From positions 2,356,001 to 2,420,000 of the forward strand of contig NZ_AP022595.1 in NCBI RefSeq assembly GCF_010731875.1: 64,000 nucleotides of DNA. Reading direction: 5' to 3'. Under the pieces are notes generated by a model. That model searched no databases and was not told where the DNA came from. It worked only from the letters and a program-made list of their open reading frames with translations. This document shows positions 36,579-45,867 of the stretch, in pieces (position 1 is the first letter of the stretch; every line of letters begins with the position of its first letter). The position numbers and the translations under genes are program-made. This DNA comes from Mycolicibacterium sarraceniae. GTDB lineage: Bacteria; Actinomycetota; Actinomycetes; Mycobacteriales; Mycobacteriaceae.

Positions 36579-37737
36579 CCTGAGTTAGGACATTTGGCTT
36601 AGTGCCCCGGTTTCGGGATGCTGAGGGCGTTCAGGATTTGTTGTTGGGCTGCTGGGATTTCCGGTGGGAAGGTCTGGCTGGTGCCGTTGATGGCGATGGT
36701 CGCCGAGCGCAGCGGGCGCAGGTTCTTGATGACTTTGGCGATGGCCAGGCCGCTGCGGTCCTGGACGTTGTGCGCGATGGCCAGGGCGGTGAACACGATG
36801 GTCAGGTGGGCTTCGATGGCCTCGTGGGTGCGGTGGAACATCGGCCGGGCGCGAAGGTCGCTCTTGGGCATCCGAAATGAGCGTTCCACGTGCCAGAGGT
36901 TGTGATGTTTCGCGATGACCTCGGCGGCCGGCATCATGGTGGCGGGGATGGTGGTGACGTAGCCTTTCAAGCCGACCAGTGACTGGGCTCGGGCCAGGCT
37001 GGCCTCGTCGAGGACGCGGTCACCGGCGCGGGTAGTGACGAAGCGGGTGGACTTGGCGGCACGCTCACCGCTGATGACGGCGCGAGCGCGGGTCTCCTGG
37101 GCGTAGAGAGTTTTCTGATCGTGGCGTGCCCGTTTGGCCGAATATGCCCAGACCGCCCGCCACGCGTTGGGGTGCTCGTCGGGGTTCCAGGCGGGCTCGG
37201 CGCGGTGAGCGGGATCATTGACGATGGATTTGGCGTGCCGCGGTGTGACGGTGTCGATTACTTGTCCGTCGGTGAAAGCGTCACCGTTCCAATGGAAATG
37301 GGACACCAAATCGATCGGAGCTTTCACGCGATCCGACGATGAACCCCAACCCGGCCTCATCGAGAGCAGTCAGGTTCGACGCCGACAGCATGCCGGCATC
37401 AGCGGCGATGACCATCGGGGTGTCACCGAGGTCGTGGCGGGACTGCAAAGCTTGGATGATCGGTACCAGCGTGGTGGTTTCGGCGGTGTTGCCCTCGAAA
37501 CAACCGACCTCCAACGGGAACCCGGTCCGGTCCACCAGCAGGCCCACGACGATCTGCGGATCGATGCGCCGTTCTTTGGAATAGCCGACCTTACGCAGGT
37601 CGTCTTCGTTCTCGGCTTCGAAATACAGGGTCGTGACGTCGTACAACAGCAGGCTCAGCCCACCGCGGTCCGCGGCGTGGGTGAAGCACTTCCCTGCAAT
37701 GGGCCTTGCCCCCATGCAGTGGACACGGGATTTGTGG

Positions 37738-38636
37738 TTAGGCGGCTTCGGGCAGTGTAGTGGTCGTTAGGTTCCTTTCGTAGGTCGCGGGGCTGGAATG
37801 ACGGCATCGGGAGTGCCGTCGTTTGGTGTTATAGCGGGCCAGCCAGCCGAACACCTCGCGGCGGCAACTCGCCGCGTCGGGCCAGCAGGACCGGTCTTGC
37901 AGGACCTCACGCTTGAGGGTGGCGTTGAACGATTCCGCGAGCGCGTTATCGGCACTTGACCCCACACCACCCATCGACTGGGTAACTCCAAGAGCTTTGC
38001 AGAGTCGTGCGAAATCCTTTGAGGTGTATTGACTTCCGTGATCGGCATGGAACACAGCACCGGCCAGGCTGCCCCGTAGGGCGGTAGCGGCGTGCAGGGC
38101 GTCGGCGACGAGTTCGGTGCGCATGTGCTCGGCGATCGCCCACCCGCGACCCGCCGCGAGCAGCAGTCGATCACCGTGGCCAGGTACAGGTTGCCGCCGG
38201 TGGCCAACGGCAGGTAGGTGATGTCCCCGACATAGCGGGTGTTGATCTGCGTGGCGGTGAAGTCCCTGTTGAGCAGGTCGGGGACCTTCTGGTCGGCCGG
38301 ATCAGCCACCGTGGTTTTCACACGCCGGCGGCGCTGGTAGCCGGCGATCCCGTGGCTGCGCATCACCCGGGCCACCCGCTTGTGGTTGACCCGCTCACCG
38401 TCGGGCACGCCGTCGTTGAGCTCGGCGGTGATCCGCGGTGCCCCGTAGGTGTTGTCCTCGTCGTGCACCACCCGGATCCGCTCGGCCAGCACCTGGTCAG
38501 CGGCCTCACGCGCCGCGCGGCCGTCAGCACCGGCCAGCCATGCGTAGAACGACGAACGTGCGACCTCCACGAGCGCACACAGCCACTTCACCTCGAAGGC
38601 GTGCAGGTGGTCGGCGACGAACTGGAAGCGGCTCAC
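37738..38636 (-). pseudogene. IS3-family OrfB integrase (type a, copy 1), frameshifted
   Basis: DDE integrase with an HTH_21 part (YAWLAGADGRAAREAADQVL) and rve core: DITYLPLATGGNLYLATVID, then FHADHGSQYTSKDFARLCKA, then the DDE glutamate in LAESFNATLKREVL. The frame changes after CCSRRVAG near 38146: the continuation WAIAEHMRTELVADALHAA lies in the next frame. One G is missing from a G run. The same lesion occurs in all three copies, so it may be an ancestral loss, a programmed slip or a systematic homopolymer error. Confidence 0.8.
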
Positions 38637-38965
38637 CAGTTCCTCTCCCCGGCGAAATATTTCGCCGCCGACCGCAGAATGTCCCGCTCGGTGGACAACC
38701 GGGCCTGCGTGGCGCGTAACGCCTTGTTCTCAGCCCGCAGCCGGGCCAGCTCCTGCTCCGCAGTCTCGCAACCCGGGCTCGCTGCCGCCGCCGAGGCCGA
38801 CCGACAGTGCCGGATCGACACCCCGGCCGCCTTGCACCACGCCGACAGTGTCGCCTCACTGACACCGAGCTCGGCGGCGATCACCGTGATCGTCGCACCC
38901 TCGGTGTCCCGGTACAGCGCGACCGCGTCACGCTTGAACTCCTCTGGATAGTTTTTCCTTGCCAT
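38633..38965 (-). CDS. IS3-family OrfA (type a, copy 1)
   Basis: A 110-residue DNA-binding protein with the helix-turn-helix ITVIAAELGVSEATLSAWCK and a coiled-coil leucine-zipper-like C-terminus (AEQELARLRAENKALRATQA). It overlaps OrfB by the GTGA at 38633-38636, the usual arrangement for frameshift fusion or reinitiation. The same protein is encoded in copies 2 and 3. Confidence 0.9.
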   Translation of the reverse strand: MARKNYPEEFKRDAVALYRDTEGATITVIAAELGVSEATLSAWCKAAGVSIRHCRSASAAAASPGCETAEQELARLRAENKALRATQARLSTERDILRSAAKYFAGERNW

Positions 38966-39517
38966 CGCGCTGGATCATCTCGCTTCCCCCAGGAACATCC
39001 CGGGATTGAGCGTGTCCAACACATGGGGTCAAGTCCCAATCGCACCGCGGTAGTCACCGGTGTTGACCTTCGCGAGGTGACGTTGAATTGTCTTGTAGGA
39101 CACTATCTCTGCGCCGAGATCGGTCAGAACCCGGGCGGCATCGGCCTTGCTGGTCGGTTCCACCAGGCGGGCGATCACCAGATCACGGAATACCGGGTCG
39201 TTGACGGCATCGAAACCGAGCCAGTCGTAGACCGCACCGAGGGTGTCGTAGAGCAGGCGTGAACACGTCGACGTGGTCCGCCCTGGCGACACCGGGGCGC
39301 CCTTGGGAACACCAGCGGTCGGCAGGCTCAGCGTGCCGGTACCCCAGTCGGCGACATCACCGACCCGCTGGGTTCAGGCAGCCACCTCGATATCGAGTGC
39401 ACCTTGATCGGCAGCGGCGATCCGGCGGGCCGCCTCGACCAGGATCCCCAGCTCGGCATCGGTGTGCGCGGAACCGACATGAGCCAGGATCGTGCGCTGC
39501 CCTCGGTGTTTACCTAC

Positions 39518-39541
39518 CACCTGCACCTGCACCTGCACCTG
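39518..39541. repeat. (CACCTG)4 microsatellite in transposase gene
   Basis: Four perfect tandem copies of CACCTG inside the N-terminal part of the copy 1 transposase, encoding alternating Val-Gln on the minus strand. The second element at 41.3 kb has only one unit here, so the array expanded in this copy. Confidence 0.8.
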
Positions 39542-39644
39542 CACCGCGACAGCGCCCGAGGCGGTGCGCACCTTCCGCACGTACGCCACCACCCGAACTT
39601 ACCCGCTTAGTGCCCCAAACAGAGCACTAAACCAACTGAACCTG

Positions 39645-39704
39645 CAGGTCAACGGATCCCGGAATCAGAAACAAGCCGACCATGACCTAAGTCAGGATCA
39701 CCTC
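39645..39704. repeat. 60-bp direct repeat, left copy
   Basis: Starts CAGGTCAACGGATCCCGGAA and ends GATCACCTC. It is the right tip of IS1549-like copy 1 plus eight flanking bases. An identical 60-bp copy stands at 41479-41538, so the two flank copy 2 directly. Confidence 0.92.
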
Positions 39705-41478
39705 CCGAGTTGGGTCATTTGGCTTAGTGCCTTGATTTTTCGGTCTTCAGGGCGTTGAGGATCGTCTCGACCTCGGGGTTTATTGCTGGCGGGTAGGTGG
39801 CGATGACGGCGTTGATGTCGATGGTGGCGTTGCGCAGGGGTTTGAGGGTGCGCAGGAATCGCCGTAGCGAGAGCCCGGTTCGGGTCTGGATTTCGCGGCT
39901 GAGGGCCAGGGCGGTGAACACGATGGTGAGGTGGGCTTCGATGGCGTCGCGGGTGCGGGCAAACATGGGCCGGGCGGCGAGGTCGGATTTCGACATCCGG
40001 AAGGACTGCTCGACTCGCCACAGGTCGTGGTAGCTGGAGATGATCTCGGTGGCGGGCATGAGCGTGGTGTCGATGTTGGTGACATAGCCTTTGAGGCCGA
40101 CCAGATGGCGTGCGCGCTGCAGGGAGCTTCGTCGAGGGTACGGGCCCCGTTTCGGACTGTGACGAATCGTGGTGTGCGGGCTGTCTTGTCGCCGGCGACG
40201 ACTGCGCGGGCCTTGTGTTCCTGCAGGTTCAGTGTCTTGGTGTCGCGGACCGCCCGTTTGGTCGAGTAGGCCCATACCGCTCGCCACGATTTCGGGTGTG
40301 TCGTCGGGTTCCAGATGGGTTCGGCTTTGAGTTTCGGGTCGCTGGTCTTGGTGGTGGTGCCGCGCTGATCGCGTGGGGTGATGGTGTCGATGATCTGGCC
40401 GTCGGTGAAAAGGTTGCCGTGCCAATGGAAGTGCGATGTCAGATCGCCCGGGGCTTTGGTGACTCTGGATCCGACGATGAATCGCAACCCGGCCTCATCA
40501 AGGTCACGCAGGTTCGTGGCCGAGAGCATGCCGGCATCGGCGACGACGACCATGTCGGTGATTGCATGCCGCTGCTGGAAGGCGGTCACGATCGGCACGA
40601 TGGTCAGGGTCTCGGCCTTGTTGCCCTCAAAGCAGCCGATCTCCAGCGGGAAACCTTGCCGGTCGACCAACAGCCCGACCACGATCTGCGGGTCGACGCG
40701 GCGTTCCTTGGAGTAGCCGACTTTGCGCAGGTCGTCTTCTTTGTCGGCCTCGAAGTACAGGGTGGTGACGTCGTAGAGCACCAGGCTCAGATCGCCTGTG
40801 GTGCAAGCCGTTTGGAAGCACGCGGCGGCTATCCGTTCACGGTAACCACCGGCAGAGGCGCGGCGCAGCGTCCGTTTACGTGTCGACAACGACGCCGAGG
40901 TGCGACCCATCTCGGCCAGGACTCGATCGACATCGAGGAGGCTGGTCGGTTCCACCACGCGGGCGATCACCAGATCCCGGAAAACCTCATCGTCGACCGC
41001 GTCGTCGAAGCCCAGATAGGCATACACCCCGGCCAGAGCTTCGTAGAGCAATCCGCTGCAGGACTTCAGGACGTGAGCCCGGGCCACCAGTTGCCGCGGG
41101 CCGGGCCCAGCACCAGAATCGGCGAACAGGCCCGCGGCCGGCGGCGGCACCATCTCGACCTTCACGGCTTTCGGGGTGATGCCCAGATCCAGTTCCCGCT
41201 GGGCATCATCGGTCAACAACCGGCGAGCCTGCTCGATGAGTAGTCCGAGTTCGGCGTCATCGCGGGCCGAGCCCACATGACGGACGATCCGCCGGCGACC
41301 GTCCACGAATTCAGCGATCTGCACCGCAGTGGCACCCGAGGCAGTACGCACCCGCCGAATCCACACCACCCGCCCGAGCCTACCGAGGCGAATTAGTGCC
41401 TTGCGGGCGCACTAAGCGAAACCATCACCGCAGGTCAACGACTCAGTACTTCAAGGAACAGTCCAATGTGACCCAAGT
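39705..41478 (-). mobile_element. IS1549-like (IS1634-family) element, copy 2, with long target duplication
   Basis: About 1.77 kb between the two 60-bp direct repeats. The ends read AGTTGGGTCATTTGGCTTAG (left, from 39708) and, complemented, ACTTGGGTCACATTGGACTG (right, from 41478), an imperfect inverted repeat. IS1549 of M. smegmatis is known for unusually long target duplications, and the 60-bp repeat fits that behaviour. The element inserted into the tip of copy 1. Confidence 0.8.
39724..41369 (-). pseudogene. IS1549-like transposase, copy 2, with one frameshift
   Basis: Reads from VWIRRVRTASGATAVQIAEF through the core LSLVLYDVTTLYFEADKEDD, VVVADAGMLSATNLRDLDEA and FIVGSRVTKAPGDL up to RTLDEA at about 40125, then breaks. 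The frame resumes as ARHLVGLKGYVTNIDTTLMP and runs to LKTEKSRH at 39724. Comparison with copy 1 (LDEASLARAQSLVGLKGY) shows that a single base is missing. Otherwise the gene would encode a full transposase of about 550 residues. The proteins of copies 1 and 2 are clearly different, so they are not a recent duplication. Confidence 0.85.
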
Positions 41479-41538
41479 CAGGTCAACGGATCCCGGAATC
41501 AGAAACAAGCCGACCATGACCTAAGTCAGGATCACCTC
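41479..41538. repeat. 60-bp direct repeat, right copy
   Basis: Identical to 39645-39704 over 60 bases. After it the sequence runs into the DNA next to the original copy 1 insertion (TCACCTCGGCGTGTCAC). Confidence 0.92.
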
Positions 41539-41590
41539 GGCGTGTCACAATTGCCCCAACAATCACACGCTTAACTGCGCGGCATTGGGG

Positions 41591-42739
41591 TTAGTTCCGG
41601 CCGTAAACGATGTCTTCAATCGCACGTTCGGTCGCCACGACACTTCGTTCCAAACTGAACTCCGCCTCGATTCGAAGCCGAGCCGCCTGTCCCATGCGCA
41701 GTGCAAGAGCAGGGTTCGACAGCAACTCCTTCAACCGAGCTGCGAGCTGGGCGGGGTCTTGCGGCGGTACGAGATAGCCTGAAACTCCGTCCTCAACCAC
41801 CTCACTAATCCCACCCACATCAGTACAGACGACTGGCCGAGCGCAGGCCATCGCTTCCAGAACGGAGATGGGGAAGCATTCGGTGTTAGAACTCAGCGTG
41901 AAAACATCCATTGCTCGTAAAACTTGTCCGATATCACTACGCGCGCCGCAAAAGCACACGTTGTTCGCGATACCGAGATTAGCGCAGAGCGCCTCGAGCT
42001 CGGCGCGAATCGCACCGTCCCCAACAATGAGAAGTCTTAATCTGGGTACGTCGTTCAGCACAATGCGGGCGGCATGAAGCAGCGTTACGTGACCCTTTTC
42101 AGGACGCAGTGACGCAACAATGCCAACCACAGGATCACCAAGGCAGTCAATACCAAATTCAGCGAGGATGCTTCGGTCGGTCGTTGTATCGAATAGATCA
42201 AGTTCGACCCCATTGTGGATTATTCGCACCTTGTCGTCCGGGCAGTCAAGACCGTCGACAATATAGCCCCTCTGTGCTTCTGCAACGCCAAAATAGCTAG
42301 CAGTCCAAGGGAGCAATAATTGATCTGCAGACTTGCGGATCCAACTGCGTGGCTCGATGTCGACCGCGGAATGCACCCAAACGATGGAATGTTTTACGCC
42401 AGCAATGACGGCGGCAATTCGGCCCAAAACTTCGGCGTTGTATCCTCGCGTCACCACCACGTCGGGGCGGGCGCTGCGCATTTTAGAAACCAACTGGCGC
42501 AGCGCACGGAACGCGTTCTTCTTACCGCCCAGATTCAGTGCTGCCGCTTCGATGCCAGCCTGCGGCAGCGCATCGAATAATCTGCCTTTCTCTCCGATGC
42601 AGATCACCGAAGGCATGAATCTCGTCGAATCCATCTTCGGAGCGAGGGTGGTGACGTGCCGTTCGGCTCCTCCGATTCGGAGATCTGGTACAACAAACAT
42701 CACTCGGATCAGGGGAACGGTCAACGCGGAGCACCCCAC
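41591..42739 (-). CDS. GT4 family glycosyltransferase
   Basis: A 382-residue GT-B transferase: N-terminal FVVPDLRIGGAERHVTTLAP, interdomain RIIHNGVELDLFD, donor-binding VGIVASLRPEKGHVTLLHAA and the E-X7-E region TECFPISVLEAMACARPVVC with TDVGGISE. It probably adds a hexose in assembly of the surface glycan. It is followed upstream by the polymerase-like gene on the same strand with a 25-base gap, suggesting an operon of these two. The N-terminal start could also be at LIRVMFVVPDLR. Confidence 0.88.
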   Translation of the reverse strand: MGCSALTVPLIRVMFVVPDLRIGGAERHVTTLAPKMDSTRFMPSVICIGEKGRLFDALPQAGIEAAALNLGGKKNAFRALRQLVSKMRSARPDVVVTRGYNAEVLGRIAAVIAGVKHSIVWVHSAVDIEPRSWIRKSADQLLLPWTASYFGVAEAQRGYIVDGLDCPDDKVRIIHNGVELDLFDTTTDRSILAEFGIDCLGDPVVGIVASLRPEKGHVTLLHAARIVLNDVPRLRLLIVGDGAIRAELEALCANLGIANNVCFCGARSDIGQVLRAMDVFTLSSNTECFPISVLEAMACARPVVCTDVGGISEVVEDGVSGYLVPPQDPAQLAARLKELLSNPALALRMGQAARLRIEAEFSLERSVVATERAIEDIVYGRN

Positions 42740-42764
42740 AGTCCGCTAGCTTCGCGCGTTCTCA

Positions 42765-44318
42765 TCATGAGACCAAACCTTTGTGGCTACCGCCCGCAGA
42801 CTCAATTAAGTGCTCAGAAGGATCGGACGCTTCAGCGTTTCCCCCTGCGAGTTGCCGGGATGTCGAACCATAGGAATGAGGGTTCTGGCTCATTAACGAC
42901 GGCAGTGCAGGGATGGGCTTTCGGCTGAATGTCATGGCCGCCCCTAAAGCGATCCCCAAGACCATTGCTGCCGTCCCTGACTCTCCTGCCGGGGAAACCA
43001 CGCAGACGGCTAAATAGATGGCGGCAAAAGCTGCGCTGGCCTTCGCTTCGACTAGTGGCGTGCGGAGTCCTCTGACGATTGGAATGAGCGCGAACAGGGC
43101 GAAACCACCCAAACCGATAATTCCAGACTTTGCGAGCAGCCACAGATAGAAATTGTGCGCGTAGTAGGGACCGTATGTGGCGGTGAAGGAGTTAGCGCGT
43201 CCGAATGCCGGCTGATAGGCGTACCCAAAGCCATGCCCGACAATCGGAGCTTCGGGGATCGCAATCCACAAATGAGCATTCTCCGCCTGCCGGGCGCCAT
43301 AAGACATATCCCCTCCGTTTACGAAGAGGAATAAACCATCAAAGATTCTCGTGCGGTACGCTTCAAACTGTTGCCCAACCCACCCGTTGCCAAAGGAAAT
43401 TGGAGACAGTTGTAATAGAATTGCCAAGACGCATGCGATACCCAAGAAAATGCCGAGGATCTTTGCGAGTCGAAGAAAGGTGGCCCGACTGGGGCTCAGA
43501 AACCCGGCAATACCCACCGCCGCGAACGCAGCAAGGAAAGAAAACCTCGTAAATGAAAAAAATGTAATGATCAGCGCTGGAGTACCTAGCGTGACCCAGG
43601 CCGCCGGACGCACGCGAGTGATTATGGAAACGACAATTAGGACGATCAGTACGGCGAACGCTGGTGCTTGAGTCACGGTGAAGAACCGTTGGACGTCCCC
43701 GGCGATCTTGGATCCATCTGCACCGACGAGCGTTTTTTCACCGCCTTGAACGCTAAGGCTCGCTATGCTGCCGACCGCAATCATTGCGGCGGAGAACCAG
43801 AGCACTACGACCATAACTCTGACCGCTCGGGCTACTAGATTTTGTCTGATGACTAATTCCGCAAGCGTGAAGCCCGCGGCCATCATTACTAAGGGCCGCG
43901 CTTCGAAAATTATCCATTGAAGTTCGTTGTTATTCAAAAATCCGGTGATAATCGAAAACGCTACGAAAATAAGATATATCGCTGGAAGCGCAAAAATTGG
44001 CGTTCGATTTCGCCGGGAGAGAATCAAGAAAGCGATTGCTAAGAATACGAGAATCTCATAGATATAGATGATGGTAGATCCGACAAGTTTGCCTGCAGGC
44101 ACACCGGAAGGCATCGTTGCAAACGCTGAAAACAGCGCAATCCAAACCATCCAGTTCGGTGCGGCAAAATATACGATTAAGCACCCTATTCCGCCAAGTG
44201 CTAGTATTCCAATGATAGGCGAACGGGCGGCGTAGAAGCCGATAAATAGGCATGCAAGTAGAATTGGAACCCATGTAATAATGCGCTTGCCGAGAACGGC
44301 GCTATTACTTTCGATCAT
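42765..44318 (-). CDS. O-antigen ligase/polymerase-like membrane protein
   Basis: A 517-residue protein with about ten to twelve hydrophobic helices (IITWVPILLACLFIGFYAAR; IGCLIVYFAAPNWMVWIALF) and a long periplasmic loop with HLWIAIPEAPIVGHGFGYAY and YYAHNFYLWLLAKSGIIGLG, the Wzy/O-antigen ligase pattern. It polymerises or ligates lipid-linked repeat units. I start it at ATG 44318 because the longer frame reads into IS flank. The gene is visibly richer in A and T than the rest of the window, which suggests transfer from another source. Confidence 0.8.
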   Translation of the reverse strand: MIESNSAVLGKRIITWVPILLACLFIGFYAARSPIIGILALGGIGCLIVYFAAPNWMVWIALFSAFATMPSGVPAGKLVGSTIIYIYEILVFLAIAFLILSRRNRTPIFALPAIYLIFVAFSIITGFLNNNELQWIIFEARPLVMMAAGFTLAELVIRQNLVARAVRVMVVVLWFSAAMIAVGSIASLSVQGGEKTLVGADGSKIAGDVQRFFTVTQAPAFAVLIVLIVVSIITRVRPAAWVTLGTPALIITFFSFTRFSFLAAFAAVGIAGFLSPSRATFLRLAKILGIFLGIACVLAILLQLSPISFGNGWVGQQFEAYRTRIFDGLFLFVNGGDMSYGARQAENAHLWIAIPEAPIVGHGFGYAYQPAFGRANSFTATYGPYYAHNFYLWLLAKSGIIGLGGFALFALIPIVRGLRTPLVEAKASAAFAAIYLAVCVVSPAGESGTAAMVLGIALGAAMTFSRKPIPALPSLMSQNPHSYGSTSRQLAGGNAEASDPSEHLIESAGGSHKGLVS

Positions 44319-44520
44319 GGCGCAATACTCATATGCTGTACCAAATCCCTTCGTGCTGTTCGATACCTGAACGCACCAGCGGGTCGACATTAGCATCGAA
44401 GACTGGTGGCCTAGATTCAGGCCGTCGGAATTTTTAAGGTGGACGAGTCCCAGGGGCTCGGCAAAGTCGGTGAGGGCGTGGTCGGGCCTTGCCCCCATGC
44501 AGTGGACACGGGATTTGTGG

Positions 44521-45417
44521 TTAGGCGGCTTCGGGCAGTGTAGTGGTCGTTAGGTTCCTTTCGTAGGTCGCGGGGCTGGAATGACGGCATCGGGAGTGCC
44601 GTCGTTTGGTGTGATAGCGGGCCAGCCAGCCGAACACCTCGCGGCGGCAACTCGCCGCGTCGGGCCAGCAGGACCGGTCTTGCAGGACCTCACGCTTGAG
44701 GGTGGCGTTGAACGATTCCGCGAGCGCGTTATCGGCACTTGACCCCACACCACCCATCGACTGGGTAACTCCAAGAGCTTTGCAGAGTCGTGCGAAATCC
44801 TTTGAGGTGTGTTGACTTCCGTGATCGGCATGGAACACAGCACCGGCCAGGCTGCCCCGTAGGGCGGTAGCGGCGTGCAGGGCGTCGGCGACGAGTTCGG
44901 TGCGCATGTGCTCGGCGATCGCCCACCCGCGACCCGCCGCGAGCAGCAGTCGATCACCGTGGCCAGGTACAGGTTGCCGCCGGTGGCCAACGGCAGGTAG
45001 GTGATGTCCCCGACATAGCGGGTGTTGATCTGCGTGGCGGTGAAGTCCCTGTTGAGCAGGTCGGGGACCTTCTGGTCGGCCGGATCAGCCACCGTGGTTT
45101 TCACACGCCGGCGGCGCCGGTAGCCGGCGATCCCGTGGCTGCGCATCACCCGGGCCACCCGCTTGTGGTTGACCCGCTCACCGTCGGGCACGCCGTCGTT
45201 GAGCTCGGCGGTGATCCGCGGTGCCCCGTAGGTGTTGTCCTCGTCGTGCACCACCCGGATCCGCTCGGCCAGCACCTGGTCAGCGGCCTCGCGCCGCGCG
45301 GCCGTCAGCACCGGCCAGCCATGCGTAGAACGACGAACGTGCGACCTCCACGAGCGCACACAGCCACTTCACCTCGAAGGCGTGCAGGTGGTCGGCGACG
45401 AACTGGAAGCGGCTCAC
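44521..45417 (-). pseudogene. IS3-family OrfB (type a, copy 2), two frameshifts
   Basis: Has the shared missing-G frameshift in the middle of the integrase core and a private 2-bp deletion near 45290 (ACGCGCC shortened to GCGCC), which also disrupts the N-terminal HTH part. Both halves of the DDE core are otherwise readable. Confidence 0.82.
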
Positions 45418-45746
45418 CAGTTCCTCTCCCCGGCGAAATATTTCGCCGCCGACCGCAGAATGTCCCGCTCGGTGGACAACCGGGCCTGCGTGGCGCGTAA
45501 CGCCTTGTTCTCAGCCCGCAGCCGGGCCAGCTCCTGCTCCGCAGTCTCGCAACCCGGGCTCGCTGCCGCCGCCGAGGCCGACCGACAGTGCCGGATCGAC
45601 ACCCCGGCCGCCTTGCACCACGCCGACAGTGTCGCCTCACTGACACCGAGCTCGGCGGCGATCACCGTGATCGTCGCACCCTCGGTGTCCCGGTAAAGCG
45701 CGACCGCGTCACGCTTGAACTCCTCTGGATAGTTTTTCCTTGCCAT
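45414..45746 (-). CDS. IS3-family OrfA (type a, copy 2)
   Basis: A 110-residue protein identical in sequence to OrfA of copy 1 (MARKNYPEEFKRDAVALYRD start). It still has a complete reading frame although its element has lost the right end. Confidence 0.88.
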   Translation of the reverse strand: MARKNYPEEFKRDAVALYRDTEGATITVIAAELGVSEATLSAWCKAAGVSIRHCRSASAAAASPGCETAEQELARLRAENKALRATQARLSTERDILRSAAKYFAGERNW

Positions 45747-45763
45747 CGCGCTGGATCATCTCG

Positions 45764-45867
45764 CGGCGACCATCGTCATCAACGCTGCCAGCCAAGCCTT
45801 TCCGCCCGAAACCCCCGAGCCTCAGCCCAAGATCCTCGCCAATCTCGGCATCAAAGTGGCTTACTAG
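45764..45867 (+). pseudogene. 3' fragment of a third IS1634-family transposase
   Basis: Plus-strand frame AATIVINAASQAFPPETPEP to LGIKVAY and a TAG stop at 45865-45867. It aligns with the C-terminus of IS1549-like copy 1 (SATIAINGTSQTFPPEIPAA). Only the last about 33 codons remain, trapped between IS3 copy 2 and an IS1380 element. Confidence 0.65.

Larger units (their letters stand above)
37701..39037 (-). mobile_element. IS3-family element (type a), copy 1, complete
   Basis: A 1337-bp element with terminal repeats GGGCCTTGCCCCCATGCAGT (left) and, complemented, GGGACTTGACCCCATGTGTT (right). It is flanked by the 3-bp duplication AAT at 37698-37700 and 39038-39040. Removing it restores the reading frame of the IS1549-like transposase (YRGAI|AGKCF), which proves insertion into that element. 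Two further copies lie at 44484 and 59210. Confidence 0.9.
36599..39592 (-). pseudogene. IS1549-like transposase, copy 1, broken
   Basis: Pieces of one IS1634-family DDE transposase. The N-terminus is at 39374-39592 (KVRTASGAVAVQVQVQVQVV); an in-frame stop at 39374 interrupts it, followed by DWLGFDAVNDPVFRDLVIAR to DYRGAI. The IS3 insertion cuts the codon run here. The rest is AGKCFTHAADRGGLSLLLYD to GFIVGSR at about 37330, where one base is missing, and then KAPIDLVSHFHWNGDAF to the end at 36599. At least three lesions make it inactive. A (CACCTG)4 repeat near the N-terminus encodes the VQVQVQVQ stretch. Confidence 0.8.
36579..39696 (-). mobile_element. IS1549-like (IS1634-family) element, copy 1, interrupted by an IS3-family element
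   Basis: Imperfect terminal repeats CCTGAGTTAGGACATTTGGC at 36579-36598 and, on the opposite strand, CCTGACTTAGGTCATGGTCG at 39677-39696 mark the ends. The transposase gene lies on the minus strand and is split by the IS3-type element at 37701-39037. Without the insertion the element would be about 1.78 kb. The right tip is repeated 1.8 kb further on because copy 2 inserted there. Confidence 0.75.
44484..45764 (-). mobile_element. IS3-family element (type a), copy 2, right end missing
   Basis: Nearly identical to copy 1 from its left repeat to 45764. It then stops abruptly and joins the end of an IS1634-type transposase. About 54 bp of the right end are missing, as is any target duplication, so the copy is immobile. 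It also carries a private 2-bp deletion in orfB. Confidence 0.85.

Noticed and set aside
39518..39541. CRISPR-like or regulatory repeat
   Set aside because: The unit is only six bases without spacers and lies inside a transposase gene. No CRISPR array is visible anywhere in the window.
40110..41243. A 377-codon plus frame across the IS1549-like copy 2
   Set aside because: It is antisense to a recognisable transposase with conserved motifs.
44319..44498. Longer polymerase-like protein starting at 44498
   Set aside because: It would begin inside the IS3 element; the membrane protein starts naturally at 44318.
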